A DNA stretch of 60,412 bases from Bradyrhizobium sp. YR681 (GCF_000282615.1 NZ_AKIY01000227.1:1-60412); one strand, 5' to 3'; shown: positions 49,718-59,461, counted from the stretch's first letter. The notes: generated by a model from the sequence alone, not told the origin. Numbers and translations: made by a program.

Positions 49718-50479
49718 ATGCAGATGCAGGCCGACAAGCAGCTTTCCGACGAGCAAAGCCGCGAGATCGCGGAGACCATCCGCGAGGAGCTGGCAAGGCG
49801 CCGGATCTCCCGGCAGGCGCTGGCCGAGCAGGCCAAGCTCAGCCTGTCGACATTGGAGAAGGTGCTCGGCGGCCGTCGGCCGTTCACGCTGGCGACGACC
49901 GTCCGGCTGGAGCAGGCGCTGGGCGTGTCCTTGCGCAAGAGCGTCGTCGTGATGGCGCCTCCAGCCGCAAACGATGTCGCGCCCGACAGCCTCGGCTCCT
50001 ATTCGCACCGCGCGGTAACCTGGCTCGAGGACGTCTACATCACGCTGCGGCCGTCATTCGGCGACAAGGACGCGATCTTCGCCTATCGCACGGAGATCGT
50101 GTGGGAGCCGAAGGTCTCTTCGCTGGTCTTCCGCGAGGGCGAGCGGACCGATGCCGCCTATGAGCACACCGGCGAGGTTGCGGTGCCGCATCAGTCCGGC
50201 TTCATCTATCTCGTCATCATCAAGCACGGCCAGCATCGCGTGATCACTGTGTCGCGGCCGACGGTTGCCGGCGAGATGTATGGCATCATCTCGACGCTGC
50301 GCGCCGGTCCCGGCTCGCAGCTCACGCCGATCGCGGCACCGATCGCCTACGTGCCGCTCAGGAATGTTCCAAAACCGTCCCTGGGACGAGTCGCGCCCGA
50401 CGACGTCAACCATGCATTGTATCGCAGCCACCTGCGCCGCACGGTGGAAGAGCCGTTCGCGCTGTTCCTGCCGGGATAG
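49718..50479 (+). CDS. XRE-type helix-turn-helix regulator with C-terminal ligand-like domain
   Basis: A 253-residue protein. An XRE helix-turn-helix lies at about 16-72 (IREELARRRISRQALAEQAKLSLSTLEKVLGGRRPF...VRLEQALG). The remaining 180 residues, after a linker, are a beta-rich domain (AVTWLEDVYITLRPSFGDKDAIFAYRTEIVW...), with no known ligand that I can name. The start MQMQADK has AAGGCAGGG upstream; a TTG two codons earlier is rejected. It is divergent from the sortase-substrate operon (186-base gap) and is therefore the most likely regulator of that operon. Alternatively it belongs to the glycosyltransferase gene that follows. Confidence 0.88.
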   Translation: MQMQADKQLSDEQSREIAETIREELARRRISRQALAEQAKLSLSTLEKVLGGRRPFTLATTVRLEQALGVSLRKSVVVMAPPAANDVAPDSLGSYSHRAVTWLEDVYITLRPSFGDKDAIFAYRTEIVWEPKVSSLVFREGERTDAAYEHTGEVAVPHQSGFIYLVIIKHGQHRVITVSRPTVAGEMYGIISTLRAGPGSQLTPIAAPIAYVPLRNVPKPSLGRVAPDDVNHALYRSHLRRTVEEPFALFLPG

Positions 50480-50536
50480 TTAGCTCCCCGAACAAAATAG
50501 TCCGGCGCCGCTGGCATATCCGTCTATAAGACGATC

Positions 50537-52030
50537 ATGCAGGACGCGCCGGCACCATCTGGCGGCGGATCTCCGCTGTTCTCCATTGTCATCCCGCTGG
50601 ACGACCACCGCGGGCAATGGCGGCAATGCTGGCTCGGCTGGAAATCGCAGACCGTGGCAGCCGCCCTTTACGAGATCATTCTCGTCCTGCCACCTGACCC
50701 CATGCTTCGCGCGGATATCGAGGCGCTCGTCGGCAACGAGGCGCATCTCGAATACAGCGAGTCCCATCATGACATTGAGTTGAGCGCGCTCGGTGCGACG
50801 AAGGCCCGCGGCAGCTACCTGTTCTTCACGGAATCGCATTGCCGGCCGGAACCCGACGTGCTCGAGCTCTGCGTGCGCGCCATCGCGGATCATCCGGATT
50901 GGGCGGGCTTTTCCTGCCGCTCGATTCCAAGTTGCCATAACGCGCTGTCGGAAGCCGAAGCTGCGATGTATCAATCCGATATCGAATTCGGCATGAAGCG
51001 GCATCCCTGGCTCAAAGTGCTCGACCAGTGTTTCGTGACACGACGTGACGTCTACGAGCAATGCGGGGGTCTGCGTCCGGATTTCGGCCATTTCGCCGAA
51101 TGGGCCCTCGCCGCCAGCTATTACGCACGCGGTCATGTCGTCGGCTATCTGAAGGAAGCCTGCGTCCATCACTACTACATCGGCAAGCTCGACGAACTCA
51201 GGGCGTTCACGCTCGATTTCGTGCAGGGCGAGATCCGCTATCTCAGCGAGGAGCAACGCGATCCCGGCAGCGACCTGCTCGAAATTCCGGCCGAATGGAG
51301 CGAGCTGGATAACCTCGACGCTTCGCTCGCCCGCGCCGCGCTGAACGCGCTGGTACGCTACAGCCTCTCGGGCCGGGGTTGGAGGCGGCCCGACGAGAAG
51401 CTGCGTGTCTTCCTGCGCTGGGCTGCGGCAGCGCTGTTCGGCGATCGTCCCGCGCGCATCGCGGCGCGTCTCGTTGTCGCGCATGCGCGCATGGTTCTGA
51501 CCGCGCTGACGGTGGCCGGATCAGACCAGGCCATTGCACGATGGATGAAGCGCTATATCGGATCGCTGATCCGGCTTCAGCGGCTCGATTGCATTCGCCG
51601 CGTTCGCCGGGGCGCGAGGCCCGTGGCGGGGCTTTTCGGCAACCAGGTCGTCGGGCAGCTTGGTTTCCATCGCATGGAATCCTCAGCCGGCCACACATTT
51701 TGCTGGAGCGAGCCGCAGGCCGCGGTCCGTATCAAAAGTGCTCCGGGCCGCAACCTGATCCGCATCCGAAGCCCTGCGCTGCGCGCGCCACTGGAGAAGA
51801 TCGGTGCGCATTTCTATCTCGATGGCGCGCGCGTCGCTGCTTCGGCGATCGCAATCGGTCGCGACAGCTATACTTTGAATCTCGACCTGCCGGCCTCGGG
51901 CACTGCGATTCTCGCATGGTCATGTCCCGTGCTGAGGGGCGCCGGCGATTCGCGTCGTCTCGGCCTGTCCATCGTATCGATCGACATCGGCCCGGACACG
52001 TCCGAGGCCGAGAGCGCCGTGGCACGCTGA
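50537..52030 (+). CDS. Family 2-like glycosyltransferase with ESH in place of DxD
   Basis: A 497-residue protein. It has a GT-A start (PLFSIVIPLDDHRGQWRQCWLGW), ALYEIILVLP, a KARGSYLFFTESHCRPEPDVLE segment where a DxD motif is expected, and VTRRDVYEQCGGLRPDFGHFAEWALAASYY near residue 175. The ESHC form occurs in some GT2 subfamilies. The C-terminal third (about 340-490) has no catalytic look and resembles a beta-sandwich module. Which sugar it transfers cannot be said. Located 57 bases after the HTH gene on the same strand, possibly co-transcribed. The ATG start has a weak ribosome-binding site. Confidence 0.82.
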   Translation: MQDAPAPSGGGSPLFSIVIPLDDHRGQWRQCWLGWKSQTVAAALYEIILVLPPDPMLRADIEALVGNEAHLEYSESHHDIELSALGATKARGSYLFFTESHCRPEPDVLELCVRAIADHPDWAGFSCRSIPSCHNALSEAEAAMYQSDIEFGMKRHPWLKVLDQCFVTRRDVYEQCGGLRPDFGHFAEWALAASYYARGHVVGYLKEACVHHYYIGKLDELRAFTLDFVQGEIRYLSEEQRDPGSDLLEIPAEWSELDNLDASLARAALNALVRYSLSGRGWRRPDEKLRVFLRWAAAALFGDRPARIAARLVVAHARMVLTALTVAGSDQAIARWMKRYIGSLIRLQRLDCIRRVRRGARPVAGLFGNQVVGQLGFHRMESSAGHTFCWSEPQAAVRIKSAPGRNLIRIRSPALRAPLEKIGAHFYLDGARVAASAIAIGRDSYTLNLDLPASGTAILAWSCPVLRGAGDSRRLGLSIVSIDIGPDTSEAESAVAR

Positions 52031-52039
52031 AAGAGAATA

Positions 52040-52055
52040 GCGGCCTTTCGGCCGC
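52040..52055. terminator. Hairpin GCGGCC-TTTC-GGCCGC between convergent genes
   Basis: A perfect 6-bp G-C stem with a TTTC loop, in the 52-base gap between the glycosyltransferase stop and the binding-protein stop. There is no T-run, but its place suits a two-way terminator. Confidence 0.5.
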
Positions 52056-52082
52056 CATTCGATAACGCCATGCCGGCGCGAA

Positions 52083-53303
52083 CTAGCCGCCGGTTTCGGC
52101 GCTGATGATGTCGCCGAACAGCTCCCACTGGCCCTTCTTGAACCGCCACATCTTGAGCTGCTCGATCGGGGCGAAGTCCGTCGACGAGGTGTTGATCTTG
52201 ATCCCCGGGATCAGCGTGTCGGGGACGAAGTCTTTCAGGCTGGCAGCCTGCTTCATCACGTTCTCGCGGGTCAGATTGTCGCCCGACTGCTTCAGCACCT
52301 GAACCATGGTCTGGGCTGCGGCATAGGCGTAGACCAGATTGGCATCCGAGATGTTCGCGCCGGGCATGTACTTGTCGATGAACGTCATGAATTTCTTCAT
52401 GCCTTCGTCGTCCTTCCACTGCGGATCCGATGCATCCTTCAGGTAGCCGGCCGACAGCACGCCTTCCGACGCCTCGAGGCCGGCCGGCTTCATCACCGCT
52501 CCGATGGATACCGAGACGTCGGTCATCAGGTGCATCGGCTTCCATTCGAGTTCGGCGATCTTCTTGATCGCCTGCGCCGCGAATTTCGGGGTTGCGATGT
52601 TCACGAAGACATCGGCGCCCGTGCCCTTGAGCTTGACGATATGGGCATCGATCGACGGCTCAGACGTCTCGTAGCTCTCTTCAGCCACGATCAGCTTCGA
52701 TGCCTTGTCGCCGAACACGTCCTTGATGCCGGCGAGGTAGTCCTTGCCGAAATCGTCGTTGGCATAGAAGATCGCAACCTTCGCGTCCGGCTTCTCCTTC
52801 AGAATGTATTTTGCGAAGATCTGGGCCTCGACCCGGTAGCTGGGCTGGAAGCCCATGGTCCAGGGAAAGTTCTTCGGGTCGTTCCACTTGCTGGCGCCGG
52901 TGGCGAGGAAGAGCTGCGGCACCTTCTTGGCATTGTGATATTTCTGCACGGCGGTCTGGGTCGGCGTGCCCAGCGCGTTGAAGACGAGGAAGACCTCGTC
53001 GCTCTCGATCAGCTTGCGGATCTGCTCCACGGTCTTCGGCGGCGAATAGCCGTCGTCATAGGAAATCCAGTTGATCTTGCGGCCGTTGATGCCGCCCTGG
53101 TCGTTGATCATCTTGAAATAGGCTTCCTCGGTCTTGCCGATGACGCCGTAGGCGGACGCGGGGCCGGAATAGGCCTCGACATTTCCGATCTTGATCTCGG
53201 TGTCGGTGACGCCGGTGTCGTACGCCTTCTGCGCATGCGCGGATTGGGTCGCAAATAGCGTCAACGCTGTTGCTGCGGCAAGCAGGGCGAGTTTCTTGTT
53301 CAT
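52083..53303 (-). CDS. Branched-chain amino acid-type ABC transporter substrate-binding protein (orphan)
   Basis: A 406-residue periplasmic binding protein of the Leu/Ile/Val (type I) class. The signal peptide ends around SAHA-QKAYD. The core begins VTDTEIKIGNVEAYSGPASAYG; further family pieces are FKMINDQGGINGRKINWISYDDGYSP, ESDEVFLVFNALGTPTQTAVQKY and IFYANDDFGKDYLAGIKDVFG. Many homologs next to acyl-CoA genes bind aromatic or carboxylic acids rather than amino acids. No permease or ATPase genes adjoin, so it borrows a transporter or has lost it. AAGGAA precedes the ATG. It is downstream of an acyl-CoA synthetase gene but separated by a strong terminator. Confidence 0.92.
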   Translation of the reverse strand: MNKKLALLAAATALTLFATQSAHAQKAYDTGVTDTEIKIGNVEAYSGPASAYGVIGKTEEAYFKMINDQGGINGRKINWISYDDGYSPPKTVEQIRKLIESDEVFLVFNALGTPTQTAVQKYHNAKKVPQLFLATGASKWNDPKNFPWTMGFQPSYRVEAQIFAKYILKEKPDAKVAIFYANDDFGKDYLAGIKDVFGDKASKLIVAEESYETSEPSIDAHIVKLKGTGADVFVNIATPKFAAQAIKKIAELEWKPMHLMTDVSVSIGAVMKPAGLEASEGVLSAGYLKDASDPQWKDDEGMKKFMTFIDKYMPGANISDANLVYAYAAAQTMVQVLKQSGDNLTRENVMKQAASLKDFVPDTLIPGIKINTSSTDFAPIEQLKMWRFKKGQWELFGDIISAETGG

Positions 53304-53311
53304 GAAAATTC

Positions 53312-53344
53312 CTTGGGGTTTTCTTTGGGGTTTCTTTGGGTTGG
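53312..53344 (-). repeat. Three tandem 11-bp units in the 5' leader of the binding-protein gene
   Basis: On the plus strand: CTTGGGGTTTT, CTTTGGGGTTT, CTTTGGGTTGG, exact 11-base period. On the messenger strand this is an A- and C-rich leader (AAAGAAACCCCAAAGAAAACC) ending just before the AAGGAA ribosome-binding site. It is unstructured and could enhance ribosome loading, or alternatively is replication-slippage debris. Confidence 0.75.
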
Positions 53345-53356
53345 AGCAGGCACGTT

Positions 53357-53390
53357 GGAAAAACAAAAGCGCCCGCGAGAGGGGCGCTTT
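53357..53390 (-). terminator. Rho-independent terminator of the acyl-CoA synthetase gene
   Basis: AAAGCGCCC / GGGCGCTTT, nine perfect pairs around a 7-base loop, followed on the minus strand by TTTTGTTTTTCC. The stem begins only a few bases after the synthetase stop. This is the clearest intrinsic terminator of the window. Confidence 0.85.
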
Positions 53391-53392
53391 GA

Positions 53393-54943
53393 TCAGGCGT
53401 TGGCGACTTTCCTGTCGACTTCGGAGGCCACCGAGAATTCCTTTCGCAAGGTCGGCTTGTGGATCTTGCCGGTGGCGTTGCGCGGCAGCGCGCCGACGAA
53501 GCGGATCTGGCGCGGGCATTTGAACCGCGCGAGATTCGCCGCGCAATGCGCGAAGACGTCGGCCTCGCTCAGTTGTTGGCCCTGCTTGACCGCGACGATG
53601 GCCAGCCCGACCTCGCCCCATTGCGGATCGGGAATGCCGATCACGGCAGCTTCGGCGATCGCCGCGAGCTGATGCAGGACGTTCTCGACCTCGGCCGGAT
53701 AGACGTTCTCGCCGCCCGAGATGTACATGTCCTTCCAGCGATCGACGATGTAGTAGAAGCCTTCTTCGTCGATGCGCGTCGCATCGCCGGTGTGCAGCCA
53801 GCCGTCGGTGAAGGAGGTCTTGTTCGCCTCCGGCCTGTTCCAGTAGCCGGGCGTGATGTTCGGTCCCTTGACCCAGAGCTCACCGAGCTCGCCGATGGCG
53901 GCATCGCTGCCGTCAGGCCGCACGATGCGCACTTCCGTGTGCAGCACCGGCTTGCCGGCGGAGCCGGCCTTGCGCGCCGCATCCTCGCGATCGAGCACCA
54001 GCACGGCCGGCGAAGTCTCGGTCATGCCGTAGCCCTGCTGCAGCGCGACCCCGCGCGCCTCCCAGACTTTCAGCAGCGGCACCGGCATCGGCGCGCCGCC
54101 GACACCGCCGACGATCAGTCGGGTCAGATCGGTGGTCGCGAAGGCTGGATGCTGCGCCATGAACTGGTAGATCGCGGGCACGCCGAAGAACACATTGATG
54201 CCCTGCGCGGGATCGTTGATCAGGCCGAGCGCCGTGCCGGGATCGAAGGCGCGCATGATCATCACGGTGCCACCGGCATGCAGCACCGGATTGGTGTAGC
54301 AATTGAGCCCGCCGGTGTGGAACAGCGGCAGCACGGTGAGCAGCACCGAGGACGGGCCGATGCAGGCGGGACCGCCGAGGTTGACGCAATTCCAGAACGT
54401 CATGCCGTGGGTGATGGTCGCGCCCTTCGGATGCCCCGTCGTGCCCGACGTGTACATGATGGTCGAGACGTCATCGAGCGTGACCTCTTCCGCGCGTTCG
54501 AATGGCTTTGCTGCGGCGATGCCGGTTTCATAGGCGCCGCCGGGGCCGAGCAGCAGGCTGGTCGCTATGCCGCAGAGCTTTGCGACCTCGAGCGCGGTCT
54601 CGGCCAGATCGGCGTCGTGAATCATCACAACAGGCGCGCAATCGCCGGTGATGAATTGAAGCTCGGGAACGGTGAGGCGCGTGTTCAGCGGCACGAAGAC
54701 CGCGCCGAGCCGCCCGCAGGCGAATTGCACCTCCAGCGTATCGGTCGTGTTCAGCGCCAGCACCGCGACACGGTCGCCGCGCGAGACGTTCAGCGTGTGA
54801 CGCAGGAAGGAGGCGAGGCGCGAGACGCGGGCGTCGAGCTGCGCATAGGTGAAGCGACGCTCGCTCGCGAGGTCGATGACCGCGACCTTGCCAGGCGTGC
54901 GGCGGCCATGATGGGCGATCCAGTCGTAATGACGAACGGCCAA
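53393..54943 (-). CDS. AMP-dependent acyl-CoA synthetase/ligase
   Basis: A 516-residue ANL-superfamily enzyme that makes acyl-CoA from a carboxylic acid, ATP and CoA. The AMP-binding motif is IMYTSGTTGHPKGA. Further motifs are QQGYGMTETSP, GELWVKGPNITPGYWNRPEA, DGWLHTGDATRIDEEGFYYIVDRWKDMYISGGENVYPAEVE, and the catalytic lysine region PRNATGKIHKP. Substrate unknown (medium-chain or aromatic). It starts at TTG (LAVRHYDWIA), behind GAGGGAGGGA; the longer frame upstream is unlike the family. Divergent from two acyl-CoA dehydrogenases, with which it likely forms a pathway. Confidence 0.93.
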   Translation of the reverse strand: MAVRHYDWIAHHGRRTPGKVAVIDLASERRFTYAQLDARVSRLASFLRHTLNVSRGDRVAVLALNTTDTLEVQFACGRLGAVFVPLNTRLTVPELQFITGDCAPVVMIHDADLAETALEVAKLCGIATSLLLGPGGAYETGIAAAKPFERAEEVTLDDVSTIMYTSGTTGHPKGATITHGMTFWNCVNLGGPACIGPSSVLLTVLPLFHTGGLNCYTNPVLHAGGTVMIMRAFDPGTALGLINDPAQGINVFFGVPAIYQFMAQHPAFATTDLTRLIVGGVGGAPMPVPLLKVWEARGVALQQGYGMTETSPAVLVLDREDAARKAGSAGKPVLHTEVRIVRPDGSDAAIGELGELWVKGPNITPGYWNRPEANKTSFTDGWLHTGDATRIDEEGFYYIVDRWKDMYISGGENVYPAEVENVLHQLAAIAEAAVIGIPDPQWGEVGLAIVAVKQGQQLSEADVFAHCAANLARFKCPRQIRFVGALPRNATGKIHKPTLRKEFSVASEVDRKVANA

Positions 54944-55169
54944 AAATCCCTCCCTCGGCGGTCTCGTGCCGCCTGCGTCCCTGTTGCCGCGCACCATGCC
55001 CGGCGTGGCCCTTGGGCCAGCCGGAGTTTGTGCATGGACGTTTTTTTTGATCCGGAGTTGGCCTGCGAGCGGCGAAAATCGTCTTGCGTTGAGTTGCTAA
55101 GATAATGACTGCGCTGAGTGGTTCCCCCAGCCAGCCACTCGGCGCAAGTGAACCGCAGATGTTCCAGCC

Positions 55170-56345
55170 ATGGTGGATGAGACGAATCCGTCAGCAGCCG
55201 AGATTGCGATGAAGAGCCCGTTCTATACCGCCGAGCACGATGCCTTCCGCGATGTGATGCGCCGCTTCGTCGACAAGGAGATCACCCCCTTTGCCCATGA
55301 CTGGGACGAGGCCGGCGAATTCCCCCGCGTGCTCTATCGCAAGGCGGCCGAGATCGGCCTGCTGGGGCTCGGATTTCCCGAGGAATATGGCGGGATCGCC
55401 GCCGACCAGTTCATGAAGATCGTCGCCAGCCAGGAGCTGGCGCGCGCTGGCGCCGGCGGTGTCAGTGCCAGCCTGATGAGCCACACCATAGGCTCGCCGC
55501 CGATCGCGCGGGCGGCGCGGCCGGAGGTTAGGGCACGCGTGCTGCCGCAGGTGCTCGCCGGTGAGAAGATTTCAGCGCTCGCGATCACCGAGCCAGGCGG
55601 CGGCTCCGATGTCGCTGGTCTCCGCACCAAGGCGCGCCGTGACGGCGATCACTACGTCGTGACCGGTGAGAAGACCTTCATCACCTCGGGCGTGCGCGCC
55701 GACTATCTCACTGTCGCGGTACGCACCGGCGGCGAGGGCTCCGGCGGCGTCAGCCTGCTGCTGATCGAGGGCGACACGCCCGGCCTGTCGCGCACAAAAC
55801 TGAAAAAGATGGGCTGGTGGGCCTCCGACACCGCGACGCTGCATTTCGACGCGTGCCGGGTGCCGGCCGAAAACCTGATCGGCGAGGAGGGGCAGGGCTT
55901 CAAGATCATCATGCAGAACTTCAACAGCGAGCGCATGGGCATGGCGGCGGGCTGCACGGCCTTTGCCCGTGTTTGCCTCGACGAGGCCATCGCCTACGCC
56001 AAGGAGCGCAAGACGTTTGGCAAGCCGCTCGCCCAGCACCAGGTGATCCGCCACAAGATCGTCGACATGGCGCAGAAGGTCGCCGCCAGCCAGGCGATGC
56101 TGGAGCTGCTGGCGTGGCGGCTGGAGCAGGGCGAAAGCCCGGTCGCCGAAATCTGCATGATGAAGAACCAGGCGACCCAGACCATGGCGTTCTGCGCCTC
56201 GGAAGCGGTGCAGATCTTCGGCGGCGCCGGCTTCATGCGCGGCATCAAGGCCGAGCGCATCTACCGCGAGGTCAAGGTCAACGCCATCGGCGGTGGCACC
56301 GAGGAGATCATGAAGGATCTGGCGTCGCGGCAGATGGGACTATAA
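55170..56345 (+). CDS. Acyl-CoA dehydrogenase
   Basis: A 391-residue FAD enzyme introducing the 2,3 double bond into an acyl-CoA. It has GLLGLGFPEEYGG, the FAD/substrate loop ALAITEPGGGSDVAGLRTKA, GEKTFITSGVRADY and the C-terminal IYREVKVNAIGGGTEEIMKD. The xEGT loop reads GGGT, so the catalytic Glu is not there; instead the Glu in FNSERMGMAAG matches the position used by isovaleryl-CoA and long-chain dehydrogenases. ATG 55170 is used; MKSPFYTAEHDAF (55209) is an equally reasonable start. The 226-base divergent region upstream holds the promoters. A second dehydrogenase gene follows. Confidence 0.93.
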   Translation: MVDETNPSAAEIAMKSPFYTAEHDAFRDVMRRFVDKEITPFAHDWDEAGEFPRVLYRKAAEIGLLGLGFPEEYGGIAADQFMKIVASQELARAGAGGVSASLMSHTIGSPPIARAARPEVRARVLPQVLAGEKISALAITEPGGGSDVAGLRTKARRDGDHYVVTGEKTFITSGVRADYLTVAVRTGGEGSGGVSLLLIEGDTPGLSRTKLKKMGWWASDTATLHFDACRVPAENLIGEEGQGFKIIMQNFNSERMGMAAGCTAFARVCLDEAIAYAKERKTFGKPLAQHQVIRHKIVDMAQKVAASQAMLELLAWRLEQGESPVAEICMMKNQATQTMAFCASEAVQIFGGAGFMRGIKAERIYREVKVNAIGGGTEEIMKDLASRQMGL

Positions 56346-56359
56346 CCGCTTTCTCCTCG

Positions 56360-56403
56360 CGTCATTCCGGGGCGCGAGCGAAGCGAGCGAGCCCGGAATG
56401 ACG
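56360..56403. repeat. Palindromic repeat CGTCATTCCGGG between two dehydrogenase genes
   Basis: The left arm CGTCATTCCGGGGCGCGAGC and right arm GAGCGAGCCCGGAATGACG pair almost fully. It lies within the likely operon, between stop and start 70 bases apart, and ends 12 bases before the next ATG; the ribosome-binding site of that gene (ATGGAGAGAG) directly follows the stem. Confidence 0.85.
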
Positions 56404-56414
56404 ATGGAGAGAGA

Positions 56415-57564
<1,150 letters not shown>

Positions 57565-57566
<2 letters not shown>

Positions 57567-57606
57567 TCCGGAAAAGTGGATGCCGGTTTTCCGGGAAGAT
57601 CATGCT
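57565..57606. repeat. Short palindromic repeat GATCCGGAAAAGTGGATGCCGG type
   Basis: GATCCGGAAAAGTGG, GCCGG, TTTTCCGGGAAGATC: the arms GATCCGGAAAA and TTTTCCGGGAAGATC pair imperfectly. I recognise it as a dispersed Rhizobiales repeat. It overlaps the last two bases of the dehydrogenase stop codon. Confidence 0.75.
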
Positions 57607-57630
57607 TAGACAATGCGAGGGGAACGCCTG

Positions 57631-58287
57631 ATGATCACGCTCTATCACTGCGACGCCGCGCGCTCGTTCCGTCCGCTCTGGATGCTGGAGGAGATGGGGC
57701 TGCCGTATGAACTGAAGATGCTGCCGTTCCCGCCGCGGGTCTTCGCCAAGGAATATCTCGCGCTCAATCCGCTCGGCACCATTCCCTTCATGGTCGACGG
57801 CGAGACCAAGATGACGGAGTCCTCCGGCATCTGCCATTACCTCGGCACCAGATACGCGCCGACGCCGCTGATGGTCGACGTCGCGGATCCCGCCTATGGC
57901 GCCTTCCTGAACTGGATGTATTTTTCCGACGCCACGTTAACCTTCCCGCAAACGCTGGTGCTCCGCTACACCCAGCTCGAGCCGGAAGAGCGCCGTAACC
58001 CGCAGGTCGCGACCGACTACGCCAAATGGTTCCTGGGCCGGCTGCGCGCCGTCGAGGCAGCGACCGCGAATGCCGAAACCTTGTGCGCAGGACGCTTCAC
58101 CGCCGCCGACATCGTCATCGGCTACGCGCTTCGTCTCGCCGACAATATCGGGCTCGCCAAGGACTTTGGGCCAAATGTCGCAGCCTATTGGGCGCGGTTG
58201 CAGCAGCGCGACGGTTTCAAGCGTGCGGTTGCTGCGGAGCAAAAGGCTGGCGCTGAGCAGAATGTTGCGCCGCGAGTGAGGGCGTAA
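57631..58287 (+). CDS. Glutathione S-transferase family protein
   Basis: A 218-residue cytosolic protein. An N-terminal thioredoxin-like domain (residues 1-78) begins MITLYHCDAARSFRPLWMLEEMGL and holds LNPLGTIPFMVDGETKMTESSGICHYL, i.e. the cis-Pro and the Glu-Ser glutathione contacts. An all-helical C-terminal domain follows, with CAGRFTAADIVIGYAL, the N-capping/hydrophobic-staple motif of GSTs. The ATG with GAGGGGAA upstream is preferred over an ATG six codons earlier. As the third gene after the dehydrogenases, it may handle glutathione conjugates or isomerise a pathway intermediate. Confidence 0.92.
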   Translation: MITLYHCDAARSFRPLWMLEEMGLPYELKMLPFPPRVFAKEYLALNPLGTIPFMVDGETKMTESSGICHYLGTRYAPTPLMVDVADPAYGAFLNWMYFSDATLTFPQTLVLRYTQLEPEERRNPQVATDYAKWFLGRLRAVEAATANAETLCAGRFTAADIVIGYALRLADNIGLAKDFGPNVAAYWARLQQRDGFKRAVAAEQKAGAEQNVAPRVRA

Positions 58288-58367
58288 GCATTCCGCAGGA
58301 TGGGACTACGGTCTCATCATGGTTCCGGGCGCGACTGATCGTCGTCCCGGAATGGTAATCTTTTGCG

Positions 58368-58400
58368 CGTCATGACAGCGCTATCCCGTCGTGACAGCGC
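58368..58400. promoter_or_regulatory. Direct repeat upstream of the AraC-type regulator (candidate operator)
   Basis: CGTCATGACAGCGC and CGTCGTGACAGCGC, 13 of 14 bases alike, start 19 bases apart and end 64 bases before the regulator start. Direct repeats about two helical turns apart are the usual site form for AraC-family proteins. No other function is apparent. Confidence 0.5.
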
Positions 58401-58463
58401 CCAAATTTCGGCTAAGGTGACCTCCGTCCGCAGCGGCCAGAGAGCCGCGCGAGGAGGACCCCA

Positions 58464-59264
58464 ATGGAAGATAACGGTCGCGAATCCGACCATCTGATGC
58501 TGATCACGCCGGAGCGGGTCTTTTATGCCGGCCTGCTCGGCCGCCCCCGCAAGCGGACCCCGGGCTGCTGCCATGTCTATGTGGCGGTGAAGGGCAATCT
58601 GCACCTGACCATCGACGATGTCCTCGCCTCCGGCGAGCTCTTCGTCACTTTGCCGAACCAGCGGCATTCCATCGCCGGCGACTACCGCACTGCAATCAGC
58701 GTGACGCTCGAGCCGGAAAGCATGCCGGATGGAGTGATCGAGGCGCTGGCCGCCCGGCTGACCGGACCCGACCGGGCCGTCTATGCCCGCAAGATCCTCG
58801 CTGCCTACACCCTGCTGCGCCAGCGCCGTTACAACGACATTACCACCGCCGAATTCGACGAGATGTGTTTCGGCGAGGCGCTGCCGCGCCGCGTTCTCGA
58901 TCCGCGCGTGATGCGCGCGGTCGCCCGCATCGGGCGTTTCTCCGGCGAGCCGGTGACGGCGGATACGTGTGCGGCGGAAGCCGGCCTCTCGGCCTCGCGC
59001 TTCCTGCATCTGTTCAAGGAGGAGACCGGCATCTCGTTCCGCTCCTTCCGCGCCTGGAAGCGCGCGCGGCATCTGCTGCATTTCGCCAACCAGGACCTCA
59101 ACCTCGCCCATCTCGCGCAGGACATCGGCTATCCCGATTCCACCCATTTCAGCCACTCGATCCGCCGCTTCTACGGCTTGAAGCCGCGCGCGATCTTCGT
59201 CGGCTCGCGGGATCTTGCGATCTATCGCAGCACCGAGACGGTACGATTGGCGGAGGCAAGCTAG
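58464..59264 (+). CDS. AraC-family transcriptional regulator
   Basis: A 266-residue protein. The N-terminal part (1-150) is a cupin-like beta domain (VYVAVKGNLHLTIDDVLASGELFVTLPNQRHSIAGDY). The C-terminal AraC DNA-binding domain has two helix-turn-helix units: VTADTCAAEAGLSASRFLHLFKEETGISFRSFRAWKR and LNLAHLAQDIGYPDSTHFSHSIRRFYGLKPRAI. The C-terminal pattern (FLHLFKEETG, DSTHFSH) is complete, so DNA binding is expected. Its own upstream direct repeat suggests autoregulation. It probably responds to an acid or CoA-related ligand of the catabolic genes on either side. GAGGAGG precedes the ATG. Confidence 0.92.
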   Translation: MEDNGRESDHLMLITPERVFYAGLLGRPRKRTPGCCHVYVAVKGNLHLTIDDVLASGELFVTLPNQRHSIAGDYRTAISVTLEPESMPDGVIEALAARLTGPDRAVYARKILAAYTLLRQRRYNDITTAEFDEMCFGEALPRRVLDPRVMRAVARIGRFSGEPVTADTCAAEAGLSASRFLHLFKEETGISFRSFRAWKRARHLLHFANQDLNLAHLAQDIGYPDSTHFSHSIRRFYGLKPRAIFVGSRDLAIYRSTETVRLAEAS

Positions 59265-59273
59265 CGCCGCTCA

Positions 59274-59363
59274 CGTAGGGTGGGTTAGCGCAGCGTAACC
59301 CACCTCTTTGGTCTCTGCGATGACAGAAGTGGTGGGTTACGCCTTCGGCTAACCCACCCTACG
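59274..59363. repeat. Palindromic intergenic repeat (CGTAGGGTGGGTTAGCG family)
   Basis: The left arm CGTAGGGTGGGTTAGCGCAG pairs with the right arm ending GGCTAACCCACCCTACG; inner CGTAACCCACC and GGTGGGTTACG pair as well. Same GGTTAGCG variant as the copy at 41.3 kb. It lies between the AraC and cleavage-enzyme genes. The region 59364-59461 that follows holds the promoter side of the latter. Confidence 0.88.
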
Positions 59364-59461
59364 ATTTCTCGCTTTTTGTCAGCTTCTCCGCGCAAGAAGC
59401 CGCATGCCCCGCATCACATGATCGCAAACGTTGAATTCTCAACGTGCGAGACATTTTTGGC

